A stretch of 52,084 bases of DNA, from contig NZ_JAMJPJ010000024.1 in assembly GCF_023555005.1 (NCBI RefSeq), positions 1-52,084 of the forward strand, written 5' to 3'. The translations under genes and the position numbers were made by a program. Under the pieces are notes generated by a model that saw only the letters and a list, made by a program, of their open reading frames with translations, did not search any database and was not told the DNA's origin. Position 1 is the stretch's first letter, and every line of letters begins with the position of its first letter. The DNA is from Halomonas llamarensis. GTDB taxonomy: Bacteria; Pseudomonadota; Gammaproteobacteria; Pseudomonadales; Halomonadaceae. Below are positions 25,608 through 35,673 of this stretch, one piece after another.

Positions 25608-27049
25608 CGCTAGACGATATGTCGTTAGATACGCCTTCAAGTTCAAGTACGCCGGTCATTGCCCTGGTCGGCCGCCCCAACGTGGGCAAGTCGACCTTGT
25701 TTAACCGCTTAACTCGCTCACGCGATGCGCTGGTGGCTGACTTTCCCGGCCTGACGCGCGATCGCAAGTACGGCAACGGCATGCTCGGCGGCAAAGCGTA
25801 TACGGTGATCGACACTGGCGGGATTAGCGGCGATGAGGAAGGGATCGACGCCGCCATGGCCGAGCAGTCGCTCGCCGCCATTGATGAAGCCGATATCGTA
25901 CTGTTTATGGTCGATGCCCGCGCCGGACTTAATGTCGCCGATGAAGCCATCGCCAACCACTTGCGCGTCAACCAGAAGAAAACCTGGCTGGTGGTGAATA
26001 AAACCGATGGCTTGGAAGAGCACTCGGCCATGGCCGACTTCTGGACACTGGGCCTAGGCGATCCGTGGCCCATTGCCGCCGCGCACGGACGCAACGTCTC
26101 CACACTAATTGATACCGTGCTGGCGCCCTTTCCCGAGCGCGACGAGAGTATTCCGGCTGATACCGGCACCAAGGGCATTCGTATTGGCGTGATTGGCCGC
26201 CCCAACGTGGGTAAGTCGACGTTGGTCAACCGTCTGCTAGGGGAAGATCGCGTGGTGGTGTTTGACGAAGCTGGCACCACCCGCGATGCCATCGAAATCC
26301 CCTTCGAGCGCCGTGGCAAGCCCTATGTGCTAGTGGATACTGCCGGCGTGCGGCGGCGCAAGAACGTCAGCGAGATTGCGGAAAAATTCTCGATCATCAA
26401 AACGCTAGACGCCATCAAAGAGTGCCATGTCGCAGTGATGGTACTCGATGCCCGCAGCGGGCTCGTTGAGCAAGACCTGCACCTATTGGATTACGTCCTC
26501 ACCACCGGCCGCGCGCTGGTACTGGCGGTCAATAAGTGGGACGGCCTTGAGAGTGAAGCCAAAGAAAAAATGCGCGCAGACATAAAACGCCGTTTGGGCT
26601 TTGCCGACTATGCCGAGCTGCACTTTATCTCAGCGCTACACGGCACCGCGGTGGGTGATCTTTACCCCTCGATTGAGCGCGCGTTCAACGCCGCTAATGC
26701 CCACTGGTCGACCAACCGGCTGACCACACTGCTGCAAGATGCCGTAAGCCAGCATGCGCCTCCCATGGTGCATGGGCGCCGGATAAAACTGCGCATGGCA
26801 CACCAAGGCGGCAGCAACCCGCCGATTATCGTCGTGCACGGCAACCAAACCGAATCGCTGCCGGATGCCTACCGCCGCTACCTGATCAACACCTTCCGCA
26901 AGGTGCTAAAAGTACGCGGCACACCAATGCGCTTCGAGTTCCGCTCCGGCGATAATCCCTACGACAACATGGCAGGGGCAAGCGACAAAGAAAAAGCCAA
27001 AAAGCGCGAGCTTAACCGCACCAAAGAGGCGCGTAAAAGCCGTCGTTAA
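25604..27049 (+). CDS. der: ribosome-assembly GTPase Der
   Basis: Der (EngA) acts in 50S subunit maturation. The 481-residue product has two G domains, each with GRPNVGKST (about 23-31 and 201-209), DTGGI/DTAGV and NKTD/NKWD, followed by a KH-like C-terminal domain ([22 protein letters not shown]) and a basic tail ([16 protein letters not shown]). The ATG at 25604 overlaps bamB. The plus-strand row from ndk ends here. Confidence 0.97.
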   Translation: MTLDDMSLDTPSSSSTPVIALVGRPNVGKSTLFNRLTRSRDALVADFPGLTRDRKYGNGMLGGKAYTVIDTGGISGDEEGIDAAMAEQSLAAIDEADIVLFMVDARAGLNVADEAIANHLRVNQKKTWLVVNKTDGLEEHSAMADFWTLGLGDPWPIAAAHGRNVSTLIDTVLAPFPERDESIPADTGTKGIRIGVIGRPNVGKSTLVNRLLGEDRVVVFDEAGTTRDAIEIPFERRGKPYVLVDTAGVRRRKNVSEIAEKFSIIKTLDAIKECHVAVMVLDARSGLVEQDLHLLDYVLTTGRALVLAVNKWDGLESEAKEKMRADIKRRLGFADYAELHFISALHGTAVGDLYPSIERAFNAANAHWSTNRLTTLLQDAVSQHAPPMVHGRRIKLRMAHQGGSNPPIIVVHGNQTESLPDAYRRYLINTFRKVLKVRGTPMRFEFRSGDNPYDNMAGASDKEKAKKRELNRTKEARKSRR

Positions 27050-27068
27050 GCCTTTATAGCTGCTTGAG

Positions 27069-27938
27069 CTAGCGTTTGCCGTGCAGGCGTTTGCGCCCCA
27101 CCCACTGAGTGGCAAACTGCCAAGCGGCACGTCCGCTGCGCCCACCGCGCAGCGTGGCAAAACGGATAGCCTCTGCCCGTGCTTCGGCGTTCCAATCCTT
27201 CGGGTCGCCGAGCTGCGAAACCCAGTGGCAGCACGCCTCCAAGTACACGTCTTGATCGAAAGGGTGAAACCCTAGCCATAGCCCAAAGCGATCAGAAAGC
27301 GAAATTTTCTCTTCGACCGCATCGCCGTGGTGGAGCTCATTGCCCACTAGGCGCGAGCCTGCATTATCGTCCATGGATTCCGGCAGCAAATGGCGGCGAT
27401 TGGAGGTAGCGTAAAGCAGCACATTCTCCGGCGGCCCGGTTAGCGCGCCGTCTAACACGCTCTTGAGCGCTTTATACGCGTCATCGTGACCTTCAAACGA
27501 TAGGTCATCGCAGTAGACGATAAACCGCTGTGGCACCGCGCGCAGTTCTTCAACTAACATCGGCAGGCTCGCCAAGTCGTGGCGGTCAACCTGGATCATG
27601 CGCAAGCCCTCGCCAGAAAGGGAGTTCAAAAGCGCCCGCATCAGCGATGACTTGCCACTTCCCCGGGAGCCCCACAGCAGTGCATGGTTGGCCGGGTAGC
27701 CTTGCAAAAACGCCTGAGTATTATCCACTAGCGCCAGCTTTTGGCGCTCAATGCCGAGTAGATCATCCAGCGTTAACGCATCGCGCGGCGGCACCGGCAC
27801 CAAACGCCCGCCCAGTGGGTGCCGCTGCCACAAAGCAGCGATGTGGTAGTTCCAGTCGACCTGCTCTGGCACCGGTGGTAGCCAGTGCTCTAGGCGGTCG
27901 AGCAATGGCGATAAGCGGCGGGTGAGTTCAGCATCCAT
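27069..27938 (-). CDS. DUF815-family AAA-type ATPase
   Basis: The 289-residue product has a Walker A (WGSRGSGKSSL, about 89-99), a Walker B-like FIVYCDDLSFE and a sensor region VLLYATSNRRHLLPE. This matches the DUF815 ATPase family, of unknown function and common in proteobacteria. It is convergent with der, with only 19 bp between the stops. I assign no process. Confidence 0.85.
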   Translation of the reverse strand: MDAELTRRLSPLLDRLEHWLPPVPEQVDWNYHIAALWQRHPLGGRLVPVPPRDALTLDDLLGIERQKLALVDNTQAFLQGYPANHALLWGSRGSGKSSLMRALLNSLSGEGLRMIQVDRHDLASLPMLVEELRAVPQRFIVYCDDLSFEGHDDAYKALKSVLDGALTGPPENVLLYATSNRRHLLPESMDDNAGSRLVGNELHHGDAVEEKISLSDRFGLWLGFHPFDQDVYLEACCHWVSQLGDPKDWNAEARAEAIRFATLRGGRSGRAAWQFATQWVGRKRLHGKR

Positions 27939-27991
27939 AGATATCTCTTTTCTTTAGGGTAAGGGGCTATTCGAGAACGTCATCGCGCTAT

Positions 27992-28024
27992 GATAGCCAG
28001 ATAAGATTCAGGATAATGGCTATC
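27992..28024. promoter_or_regulatory. inverted repeat in the divergent promoter region
   Basis: GATAGCCA and TGGCTATC are perfect inverse complements 17 bp apart, in the gap between two divergent genes (DUF815 ATPase and M48 peptidase). It could be an operator serving one or both. No regulator is recognised. Confidence 0.35.
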
Positions 28025-28065
28025 TTGCGCACATAAACCTTTTTTCGTTGATAAGGAAGTTCCCT

Positions 28066-28869
28066 ATGCACTGGCTTCGTCTGCTCGCCATCACCCTGCT
28101 ATGCGCTGCGCTCACTGCCTGCGCCACGTCGCCTACCGGGCGCTCACAGCTTTTGCTGCTCTCAGATGACCAACTCAACCAAATGGGGCAACAAGCGTTC
28201 AGCCAGTACCAACAAGACCTTCCGGCGGCGGATGCAGCGACCCAGCGCTATGCGCAGTGTATCGCCACGGCGATTATTGCTGGGCTTCCCGCCAAGCAGC
28301 GTCAAATCGATTGGCAAATTCGTGTATTTGAATCCAAACAGCCCAACGCCTTCGCGCTACCCGGTGGCTATATGGGCGTGAACAGCGGCATGCTAGATGT
28401 CGCGACTAACCAAGATCAGCTGGCCTCTGTCATCGGCCACGAAATCGCCCATGTGCTAGCCAACCACGCGAACGAACGCGCCTCCACTCAAAGTGCGACG
28501 CAAATTGGGCTTTCGATCATTTCCAGCACCTCCGGCATGCAAACACCGGGCGGCCAGCAGTTAATGGGGGTTTTGGGCATGGGCGCTGAGTACGGCATCA
28601 TTTTGCCCTTCTCACGCCGCCACGAGAGCGAAGCGGATATTATCGGCCTTGAGCTTATGGCCCGAGCGGGGTTTGACCCGCGCGCCAGCATCAACGTGTG
28701 GGAGAATATGCAGCGCGCCACTGGCGGGGGCAAGCCGCCCGCCTGGATGTCGACCCACCCAAGCCATGGGCAGCGCGTTGACGGGCTTGATGCCAACATG
28801 CAGCGGGCGCTTGCAACCTACCAGCAGGCGCAACGCCAAGGCAAAATGCCTAACTGCCCACGCCCCTGA
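28066..28869 (+). CDS. M48-family periplasmic metallopeptidase lipoprotein
   Basis: The 267-residue product has a lipoprotein signal (LTACATSP), the zinc motif HEIAH (in VIGHEIAHVLANH) and the downstream Glu ligand in ESEADIIGLEL. It resembles LoiP/YggG-type M48 peptidases of envelope quality control. The ATG at 28066 follows AAGGAAG. The absence of TPR repeats separates it from BepA. Confidence 0.88.
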   Translation: MHWLRLLAITLLCAALTACATSPTGRSQLLLLSDDQLNQMGQQAFSQYQQDLPAADAATQRYAQCIATAIIAGLPAKQRQIDWQIRVFESKQPNAFALPGGYMGVNSGMLDVATNQDQLASVIGHEIAHVLANHANERASTQSATQIGLSIISSTSGMQTPGGQQLMGVLGMGAEYGIILPFSRRHESEADIIGLELMARAGFDPRASINVWENMQRATGGGKPPAWMSTHPSHGQRVDGLDANMQRALATYQQAQRQGKMPNCPRP

Positions 28870-28893
28870 CACTAATGAGCATGTGAGATTTTT

Positions 28894-29151
28894 ATGATTC
28901 GCTTAGGTTTACTGCTGTTGATATTGCCACTTGTTGTCCTGATGGGGGTTTACTTTTGGGAGCTGAACGACGTACGCGCCTGCCAGCTTGACGGCGGCCA
29001 CTGGAACTATCTAGCCGGTGTGTGCCGCGACACGCCCCAGCCGTTCGTGCCTTGGATCGAGCGCATGCCGCTTCTGGTCAACGGCGGCATGCTAGTTTCC
29101 GTGCTAGGGCTTGTGCTTTGTATGGTCGGCTTTTACCAAAAGCGTCAGTAA
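28894..29151 (+). CDS. small two-helix membrane protein, hypothetical
   Basis: The 85-residue product has helices at about 4-22 and 60-80 and a periplasmic loop with two cysteines (RACQLDGG and GVCRDTPQ) that could form a disulfide. It lies 24 bp after the M48 gene and may share its transcript. No family is recognised. Confidence 0.65.
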   Translation: MIRLGLLLLILPLVVLMGVYFWELNDVRACQLDGGHWNYLAGVCRDTPQPFVPWIERMPLLVNGGMLVSVLGLVLCMVGFYQKRQ

Positions 29152-29160
29152 AGAATGGTG

Positions 29161-29979
29161 TTAGTAATTAAGCGACTGCCGCAATATTTCGCGTACCGGG
29201 GCGGTATTAGGGCGAACGTTGCGCCAAAGGAAAAACGACTCGGCGGCTTGCTCGACCAGCATACCGAGGCCATCTAAAAGCTTTGCGCCGCGCGGGCCGG
29301 CCCACTGTAGAAATACCGTCGGCTCGACGTCATACATCATGTCGTAGGCCCAGGCGCTTTTGGCAAATAGGCCTTCCGGCAGCGGCGGCAAATCTCCTGA
29401 CAAACTGGCACTGGTGCCGTTAATGACCAGGTCAAACTCGCCTTCTATCGCGTCAAACCCGCCACCTGAGACGTTGCCCAGCTCGGTGAAGTCACGGGCC
29501 AGCGCACTGGCTTTTTCCGCCGTTCGATTGACAATGACGAGCTCGCTGGGCATCTCAGCCAGAAGCGGCTCTAACGCGCCACGCACCGCACCTCCTGCGC
29601 CGACAATAAGCACGCGCTTATCTTTCAGCACGACGCGATGATAGGCCAAATCGCGCGCCAATCCGACACCGTCGGTATTGTCGCCATAAAGGCGCCCATT
29701 ACCGCCGATAATCAACGTATTCACTGCTTTAGCACGTGTGGCACGGTGGCTCAACGTATCGCACAGCGCAAAGGCATCCTCTTTAAACGGTACGGTGACA
29801 TTGGCCCCGCGTCCGCCTTCTTCCACGAACTGCTGCCAAGCGCTGGCAAAGTCCTCTACCGGTGCTTCAATGGCGGTGTAATTTAGTGCCTCACCGGTTT
29901 GGTGGGCAAATTCAGCGTGAATCAACGGCGACTTCGAGTGCGTCACCGGGTTTCCCAATACCGCGTAGCGATCCGTCAT
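29161..29979 (-). CDS. aroE: shikimate dehydrogenase
   Basis: AroE reduces 3-dehydroshikimate with NADPH. The 272-residue product has the substrate motif NPVTHSKSPLIH (11-22), the catalytic Lys in NVTVPFKEDA, NTDGVGLARDL and the nucleotide-binding GAGGAVRGALEPL. AGGAG precedes the ATG at 29979. It is the last gene of the minus-strand row lysM-dprA-tsaC-hemF-aroE and is convergent with the small membrane gene at 28894. Confidence 0.96.
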   Translation of the reverse strand: MTDRYAVLGNPVTHSKSPLIHAEFAHQTGEALNYTAIEAPVEDFASAWQQFVEEGGRGANVTVPFKEDAFALCDTLSHRATRAKAVNTLIIGGNGRLYGDNTDGVGLARDLAYHRVVLKDKRVLIVGAGGAVRGALEPLLAEMPSELVIVNRTAEKASALARDFTELGNVSGGGFDAIEGEFDLVINGTSASLSGDLPPLPEGLFAKSAWAYDMMYDVEPTVFLQWAGPRGAKLLDGLGMLVEQAAESFFLWRNVRPNTAPVREILRQSLNY

Positions 29980-30003
29980 GTCTCGGCTCCTGTTATGTAA
30001 CCA

Positions 30004-30951
<948 letters not shown>

Positions 30952-30988
30952 TTATTATCCATTGCAGTGGATAGCGTTATTAACGAAT

Positions 30989-31060
30989 GTCGTGAGAGGG
31001 TTATGGAGGTGTTAAGAGCGTTATAAAAGTGTTAAGAACGACATGACAGCGTTGAGAGCA
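30989..31060 (-). repeat. 20-bp-period direct repeats upstream of hemF
   Basis: Related 12-mers begin at 30989 (GTCGTGAGAGGG), 31009 (GTGTTAAGAGCG), 31029 (GTGTTAAGAACG) and 31049 (GCGTTGAGAGCA). A period of 20 bp puts them on roughly the same face of the helix. They may be protein-binding sites or a worn tandem duplication. Confidence 0.5.
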
Positions 31061-31079
31061 TGTCGCGCTTACAGTCCAC

Positions 31080-31646
31080 TCATTGGCGTAGCACCTGACC
31101 GCTCACCACGTCGCGGATGGTGCTGGGGCGCGGATTACCCCCTAGCTCGCCCGGCACCACCGCGCCAAGCTCGCTGCCAAAGATGGCGCTGACCTCATCG
31201 CGGCTCATTGCAGAAGGCTCGCCAGCACGGTTGGCGGAGGTGGACACCAGCGGCCCACCAAACGCCTCGCAAAGCGCACGCATCACCGGGTGGTCGGTTA
31301 CCCGCAGGGCAACGCGGCTGTGGGCGCCACGCACCAGCGCATGGCTACGGCCATTATCCGGTACGAGCCACGTATTAGGCCCCGGCCAGCTAGATACCAG
31401 CGGCGCGTGCAGTTCAAGCGGCAAGCCTTCAAGCCAAGGCTGAAGCTGGGCAATGCTACCGGCCACTAGAATCACCCCTTTTGCCGGGTCGCGGGCTTTC
31501 ATGCGCATCAAGTGCGTCAAGGCTTCGTCGTTATCCGGGTCGCAGCTCAACCCCCAAACCGCTTCGGTGGGGCAGGCGACCACGCTCCCCTCGCGCAGAG
31601 CGGAAACCGCGGGCGCAAGGTCAGCGACGTCAGGGGTTTTCGGCAT
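31080..31646 (-). CDS. tsaC: threonylcarbamoyl-AMP synthase TsaC
   Basis: TsaC makes threonylcarbamoyl-AMP for the t6A modification of tRNAs that read ANN codons. The 188-residue product is a YrdC-domain protein: VACPTEAVWGLSCDPDN, KARDPAKGVILVAGS and STSANRAGEPS are its hallmarks. AGGAG lies before the ATG at 31646. It is the short form without the Sua5 domain. It sits between dprA and hemF, as in E. coli and Pseudomonas. Confidence 0.95.
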   Translation of the reverse strand: MPKTPDVADLAPAVSALREGSVVACPTEAVWGLSCDPDNDEALTHLMRMKARDPAKGVILVAGSIAQLQPWLEGLPLELHAPLVSSWPGPNTWLVPDNGRSHALVRGAHSRVALRVTDHPVMRALCEAFGGPLVSTSANRAGEPSAMSRDEVSAIFGSELGAVVPGELGGNPRPSTIRDVVSGQVLRQ

Positions 31647-31694
31647 AGGGGCTCCTAGCGGATTGGCGTTAACAATCTGATGGTATTAATCCTA

Positions 31695-32810
31695 TCACGG
31701 CCTCGGCAAACGCACCCAACCCCCCGTTTGCTGCGCCACAAAGCCCTCAAGTTCAAGCATCAAAAGCCGCTGCTGACACTCGCTAACCGAAATGGCTGCC
31801 TGCTGCACCAAGGTATCAATCGGCGTCGGCACCTCAGACAGGACGGTTAACAACGTATCCGGCACCGGCTCATTGCTGGGCGTTTCCGCAGGCGACATTG
31901 CGGCGGGCTCATCGAGCGGCGGTGGAATAAACGTTTCGGCCCAGTGTTGCAACTCATCGAGAATATCGCGGCTACTGCGCGCAAGCGTTGCCCCCGTTCG
32001 CAATAGCTGCAGGCAGCCGTGGGCTTGAAGGTTATGGATGGAGCTCGGGATGGCAAAAAGCTCGCGGCCCTGCTCAAGCGCTAAACGCGCGCTCACCAGC
32101 GAGCCACTCTTCTCAGCGGCTTCGACTACCAAGGTACCTAGCGAAAGGCCGGTGACGATACGGTTTCGCCGGGGAAAATACGCCGGTCGAGCGGCTGTGC
32201 CCAGCGGGTGCTCCGCTAGCACCAAGCCACCGGGCGTTTGGCTTAAGCGATCATACAAATCCCGGTGACGGGCCGGGTAAATCACATCAATACCGCTAGC
32301 GAGCACCGCGATACTCGCCCCACCGGCGTCAAGCGCCGCCCGCTGCGCCAATGCATCAATCCCCAATGCCATCCCGCTCACCACGCACCAGCCGCGGCGG
32401 GCAAAATCGCGGGCGAAGGCTTGCGCATTGGCCGCCCCTTCTGACGTCGGCCGCCGCGTCCCCACCATCGCAAGCCCTGGCAGCGCAAGCGCCTGCACAT
32501 CCCCTTGCGCCCACACCACCGGCGGCGGGTCAGCGATTTCGCTTAAAAGCGCTGGCCAAGCGGGGTGGCCGCGGTGGAGCAGGACGCGATGCGGCGCGGC
32601 GGCCACCCAGGCAAGGTTGTCTTTCACCACGTTTTGTAGCGGGCTGCGCGCAGGGTGGTCGAGCCACAACCGCAGCTCAGACGCTGCCTGCGGGGGCAGT
32701 AATGCCAGCCACCCGTGCGGCCATTCGGGGCTTTGCTCGGCGAGTTTTGCGATGCGCTGGGCACCCAGCCCCGGTAGCGCACTGAGTACCAACCACTCCT
32801 TGGCATCCAT
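31695..32810 (-). CDS. dprA: DNA-processing protein DprA
   Basis: DprA binds incoming single-stranded DNA and loads RecA in transformation. The 371-residue product has an N-terminal SAM-like part, the Rossmann fold (VGTRRPTSEGAANAQAFARD, SGMALGIDALAQRAAL, AEHPLGTAARPAYFPRRNRI) and a C-terminal winged-helix (TLLTVLSEVPTPIDTLVQQA). GGAGAG precedes the ATG at 32810. It follows lysM and precedes tsaC. Confidence 0.95.
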   Translation of the reverse strand: MDAKEWLVLSALPGLGAQRIAKLAEQSPEWPHGWLALLPPQAASELRLWLDHPARSPLQNVVKDNLAWVAAAPHRVLLHRGHPAWPALLSEIADPPPVVWAQGDVQALALPGLAMVGTRRPTSEGAANAQAFARDFARRGWCVVSGMALGIDALAQRAALDAGGASIAVLASGIDVIYPARHRDLYDRLSQTPGGLVLAEHPLGTAARPAYFPRRNRIVTGLSLGTLVVEAAEKSGSLVSARLALEQGRELFAIPSSIHNLQAHGCLQLLRTGATLARSSRDILDELQHWAETFIPPPLDEPAAMSPAETPSNEPVPDTLLTVLSEVPTPIDTLVQQAAISVSECQQRLLMLELEGFVAQQTGGWVRLPRP

Positions 32811-32866
32811 CACACTCTCCTTTTTTATAAATCCTTTTAGACGATCCTTGATAGACGCGTTTGCGT

Positions 32867-33982
32867 CTAGCGCGGGGTTCTCACGCGATCACCCACCGCT
32901 AGCACGCGGGAGGCCTCCACCACTAAAGCGTAGCTTACGTGGTCATAGGGTTTAAATATCATCAGTGCCCCGGCCGCTTCGGCGGGCAGTTGCAATACCT
33001 CCTGAGTGCGCGGGTCGTTCACGCGCTCCCCTTGCTGATCGACACGCAGCACATGACCTGGCTGCAAGCCGTCTTGGGTACCCAAATCAACCACCACGAC
33101 CTGCAAACGGCCAATAAAGCGCACGCCGCCAGGCACGGCGAGAATAGAGCCGCTCACCTGGTTACGCGGGGCGCGGGGCATAAAGGGATCATCCGCAAAG
33201 GGCAATTCCAGTGGTAGTACGATGTCATCATTGCGCACTTCAAACTCAGCCCGGCGCACCTCTAGCTGGGCAATATCGCCTTCGCGGCGCATCAGTACCG
33301 CTTCTCCCACACTGACCAGCTCAATCCCCAGCACGTCCCCGTCGGCCCCCACATAGGGCTCACCTTGGCGATAGAGGCCCATCGGCTCGCCGCGTACCAT
33401 CGTGCTTTCGTCACGCGTTTGATCGGTTAGGCGCACGTAGATCCTATCTCCCGCGCCGCTGATCAAGCGTTGATCATCCCCGGCGACCACATAGGCGAGC
33501 GTGTTAAGCGCCTCGGCGTTATCAACAATCCGGTGCTGGCGTAAAAACGCCTCGACCGCTTCGCGCGGCAGCGGCTCAATCGCCTCGCGATGGGGCAGCG
33601 TACGCACCACAGGGGAGAGCTTGACCACATGCGTGCCGCGCTCAAGCTGAATACACGGCATTCCCTGGCAATCGCGTAGCGTCAGCTTATCGCCGGGGTA
33701 GATACGGTGTGGGTTTTCGATCTGCGGGTTTTCGCGCCACAGCTCGGGCCACTGCCAAGGCGCGTGCAAAAACCGCGCGGCGATGTCCCAAAGCGTATCG
33801 CCCGCTTCCACCGTGTAACGCTCGGGGGCATCGTCGCGAAGACGCTCCCAGGCATTGACCGGTGCTGCGAGTAATACACTGATAAGTATCACACTGAAAA
33901 GTATTACACTGATAAGCGCAGCGTTGTGCTTTTGCCATGCCCAGCGAGTGCGCCGATGTACCGCGTTGTCATCCCTTGCCAT
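32867..33982 (-). CDS. LysM-domain cell-envelope protein
   Basis: The 371-residue product has an N-terminal membrane segment or signal (ALISVILFSVILISVLLAAP, ending VNA) and one LysM domain at about 55-105 (YTVEAGDTLWDIAARFL and NPHRIYPGDKL). LysM binds peptidoglycan. It is the partner usually found between dprA and def. The hydrophobic core is coded by three 15-bp tandem units (33870-33914), giving three (I/F)SV(I/L)L pentapeptides. I chose the ATG at 33982, behind GGGAGAG. Enzyme activity is not evident. Confidence 0.85.
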   Translation of the reverse strand: MARDDNAVHRRTRWAWQKHNAALISVILFSVILISVLLAAPVNAWERLRDDAPERYTVEAGDTLWDIAARFLHAPWQWPELWRENPQIENPHRIYPGDKLTLRDCQGMPCIQLERGTHVVKLSPVVRTLPHREAIEPLPREAVEAFLRQHRIVDNAEALNTLAYVVAGDDQRLISGAGDRIYVRLTDQTRDESTMVRGEPMGLYRQGEPYVGADGDVLGIELVSVGEAVLMRREGDIAQLEVRRAEFEVRNDDIVLPLELPFADDPFMPRAPRNQVSGSILAVPGGVRFIGRLQVVVVDLGTQDGLQPGHVLRVDQQGERVNDPRTQEVLQLPAEAAGALMIFKPYDHVSYALVVEASRVLAVGDRVRTPR

Positions 33983-34040
33983 GCGCTCTCCCGTTTGACG
34001 TGTCTGCCATTGGCGCCCAATGCTCAAGCGCTTGCTAGCA

Positions 34041-34049
34041 TGATATAAT
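34041..34049 (+). promoter_or_regulatory. def: extended -10 promoter of def-fmt-rsmB
   Basis: TGATATAAT is a perfect extended -10 (TGnTATAAT), 116 bp before def. The -35 region (TGCTCA, 34021-34026) is weak, as is usual with an extended -10. It lies just outside the start of the divergent lysM gene. Confidence 0.6.
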
Positions 34050-34106
34050 GAAAGACAACTATGAACATAGGCAGGGCACCTAACGCGCCAGCCTTGTTCG
34101 TTTTAG

Positions 34107-34140
34107 ACACCTATATTAACGACACACCTATATTAACGAC
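34107..34140 (+). repeat. exact 17-bp tandem duplication in the def leader
   Basis: ACACCTATATTAACGAC occurs twice with no gap, 24 bp before the def ATG and downstream of the promoter, so it is part of the mRNA leader. It is either a recent slip or a small regulatory feature. Confidence 0.9.
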
Positions 34141-34164
34141 TCCACATAACGGTATTACAACGCT

Positions 34165-34677
34165 ATGGCTATACGTTCAATCCTAGAGTATCCCGACGAG
34201 CGGCTGCGCACGAAGGCCGCGCCGATTGAGAACGTCGATGATGAGGTTCGAAAGCTTGTCGATGACATGCTCGACACCATGTACGACGCTCGCGGCATCG
34301 GCCTTGCCGCCACCCAAGTTGATGTCCACCGCCGCGTGGTGGTAATGGATGTCAGCGACGAAAACAGCCAGCCGCTGGTATTAATTAACCCAAGCTATAC
34401 GCCGCTTGGCGAGGAAAAAGAGCTGCTTTCCGAAGGCTGCTTGTCGATCCCCGAGTACTACGCCGATGTGCCGCGCTATTTAAAAGTGAAGCTCAATGCG
34501 CTCGACCGCAATGGCGAACCTTATGAGCTTGAAGCCGACGGCCTACTCTCACACTGCATTCAGCACGAGTTCGATCATCTGGAAGGCGTGCTGTTTGTCG
34601 ATTACCTCTCGCCACTCAAACGTAATCGTGTGCTCAAGAAAATGCAGAAACGCCACAAACTGGAGCAGGACGCTTAA
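34165..34677 (+). CDS. def: peptide deformylase
   Basis: Def removes the formyl group from new N-termini. The 170-residue product has all three motifs: [13 protein letters not shown] (metal Cys) and QHEFDH (two His and the catalytic Glu). The ribosome site is weak. fmt, which adds the formyl group to initiator tRNA, begins three bases after its stop. Confidence 0.97.
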   Translation: MAIRSILEYPDERLRTKAAPIENVDDEVRKLVDDMLDTMYDARGIGLAATQVDVHRRVVVMDVSDENSQPLVLINPSYTPLGEEKELLSEGCLSIPEYYADVPRYLKVKLNALDRNGEPYELEADGLLSHCIQHEFDHLEGVLFVDYLSPLKRNRVLKKMQKRHKLEQDA

Positions 34678-34680
34678 CGC

Positions 34681-35673
34681 ATGCCATCACTGCGCGTTGT
34701 TTTTGCCGGCACGCCGGACTTCGCCGCCGCAAGCCTAGGGGCGCTTTTAGCCAGCGAGCATAACGTCGTCGGCGTTTACACTCAGCCCGACCGCCCTGCC
34801 GGGCGCGGGCGTAAGCTCACCCCCAGCCCGGTAAAAAAACGAGCCCTTGAGCACAATCTGCCCGTCTACCAGCCGGTATCGTTAAAAAGCGCTGACGCTC
34901 AATCGGCGCTAGCCGCGCTAAACGCCGACGTCATGGTGGTCGTCGCGTATGGGTTATTGTTGCCTCAGGCGGTGCTGGGTATTCCACGTTTGGGCTGTGT
35001 CAACGTTCACGCCTCGCTCTTACCCCGCTGGCGCGGTGCGGCACCGCTTCAGCGTGCTATCGAAGCGGGGGATAGTGAGTCGGGCGTTGCCATCATGCAA
35101 ATGGACGCGGGGCTTGATACCGGCGCAGTCTTAAATGAGGCGCGCACGCCCATTACGCCCACCACCACCGGCGGCGAGCTGCACGATACCCTTGCCGAAC
35201 TTGGCGCCACCACGTTGGTTGCCACATTGGATGCCATGGCCAACGGTCAGGCACGCGCCCAACCGCAGCCGGAAGAAGGCGTGAGCTACGCGGCTAAGCT
35301 CTCCAAAGCCGAGGCAGAACTTGATTTCACTCAGTCGGCAGCGGCGCTGGCGGCCAAAATCCGTGCCTTCAACCCCTGGCCGGTGGCCTGGTGCGCGCTG
35401 GGCGATGAACGCCTGCGCCTGTTGATGGCCAGTGCCGAAGAGGCCTCGTCTGCTGCTTCTGCGATGCCTGGTACGCTGCTAGCGCCAGGGCGCGACTGCC
35501 TGCGTCTTGCCTGCGGCGCACACGGCGACGAGGTACTGCAAGTGCAAAAAGCACAGCTTCCCGGCGGCAAAGCGATGGCAGTGCGGGATTTACTCAACGC
35601 CCGCCACGCGCGCTTAGCCCCCGGCAACGTACTGGGTAACGATATTGGCACCACGCCGCAAGGAGACGCTTAA
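34681..35673 (+). CDS. fmt: methionyl-tRNA formyltransferase
   Basis: Fmt formylates Met-tRNAi with 10-formyl-THF. The 330-residue product has the start RVVFAGTPDFAAASL, the folate loop QPDRPAGRGRKL, the catalytic NVHASLLPRWRGAAPLQRAI with the following GVAIMQMDAGLDTGAVL, and the C-terminal OB-like domain. It overlaps rsmB by one base (TAATG). Confidence 0.97.
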   Translation: MPSLRVVFAGTPDFAAASLGALLASEHNVVGVYTQPDRPAGRGRKLTPSPVKKRALEHNLPVYQPVSLKSADAQSALAALNADVMVVVAYGLLLPQAVLGIPRLGCVNVHASLLPRWRGAAPLQRAIEAGDSESGVAIMQMDAGLDTGAVLNEARTPITPTTTGGELHDTLAELGATTLVATLDAMANGQARAQPQPEEGVSYAAKLSKAEAELDFTQSAAALAAKIRAFNPWPVAWCALGDERLRLLMASAEEASSAASAMPGTLLAPGRDCLRLACGAHGDEVLQVQKAQLPGGKAMAVRDLLNARHARLAPGNVLGNDIGTTPQGDA

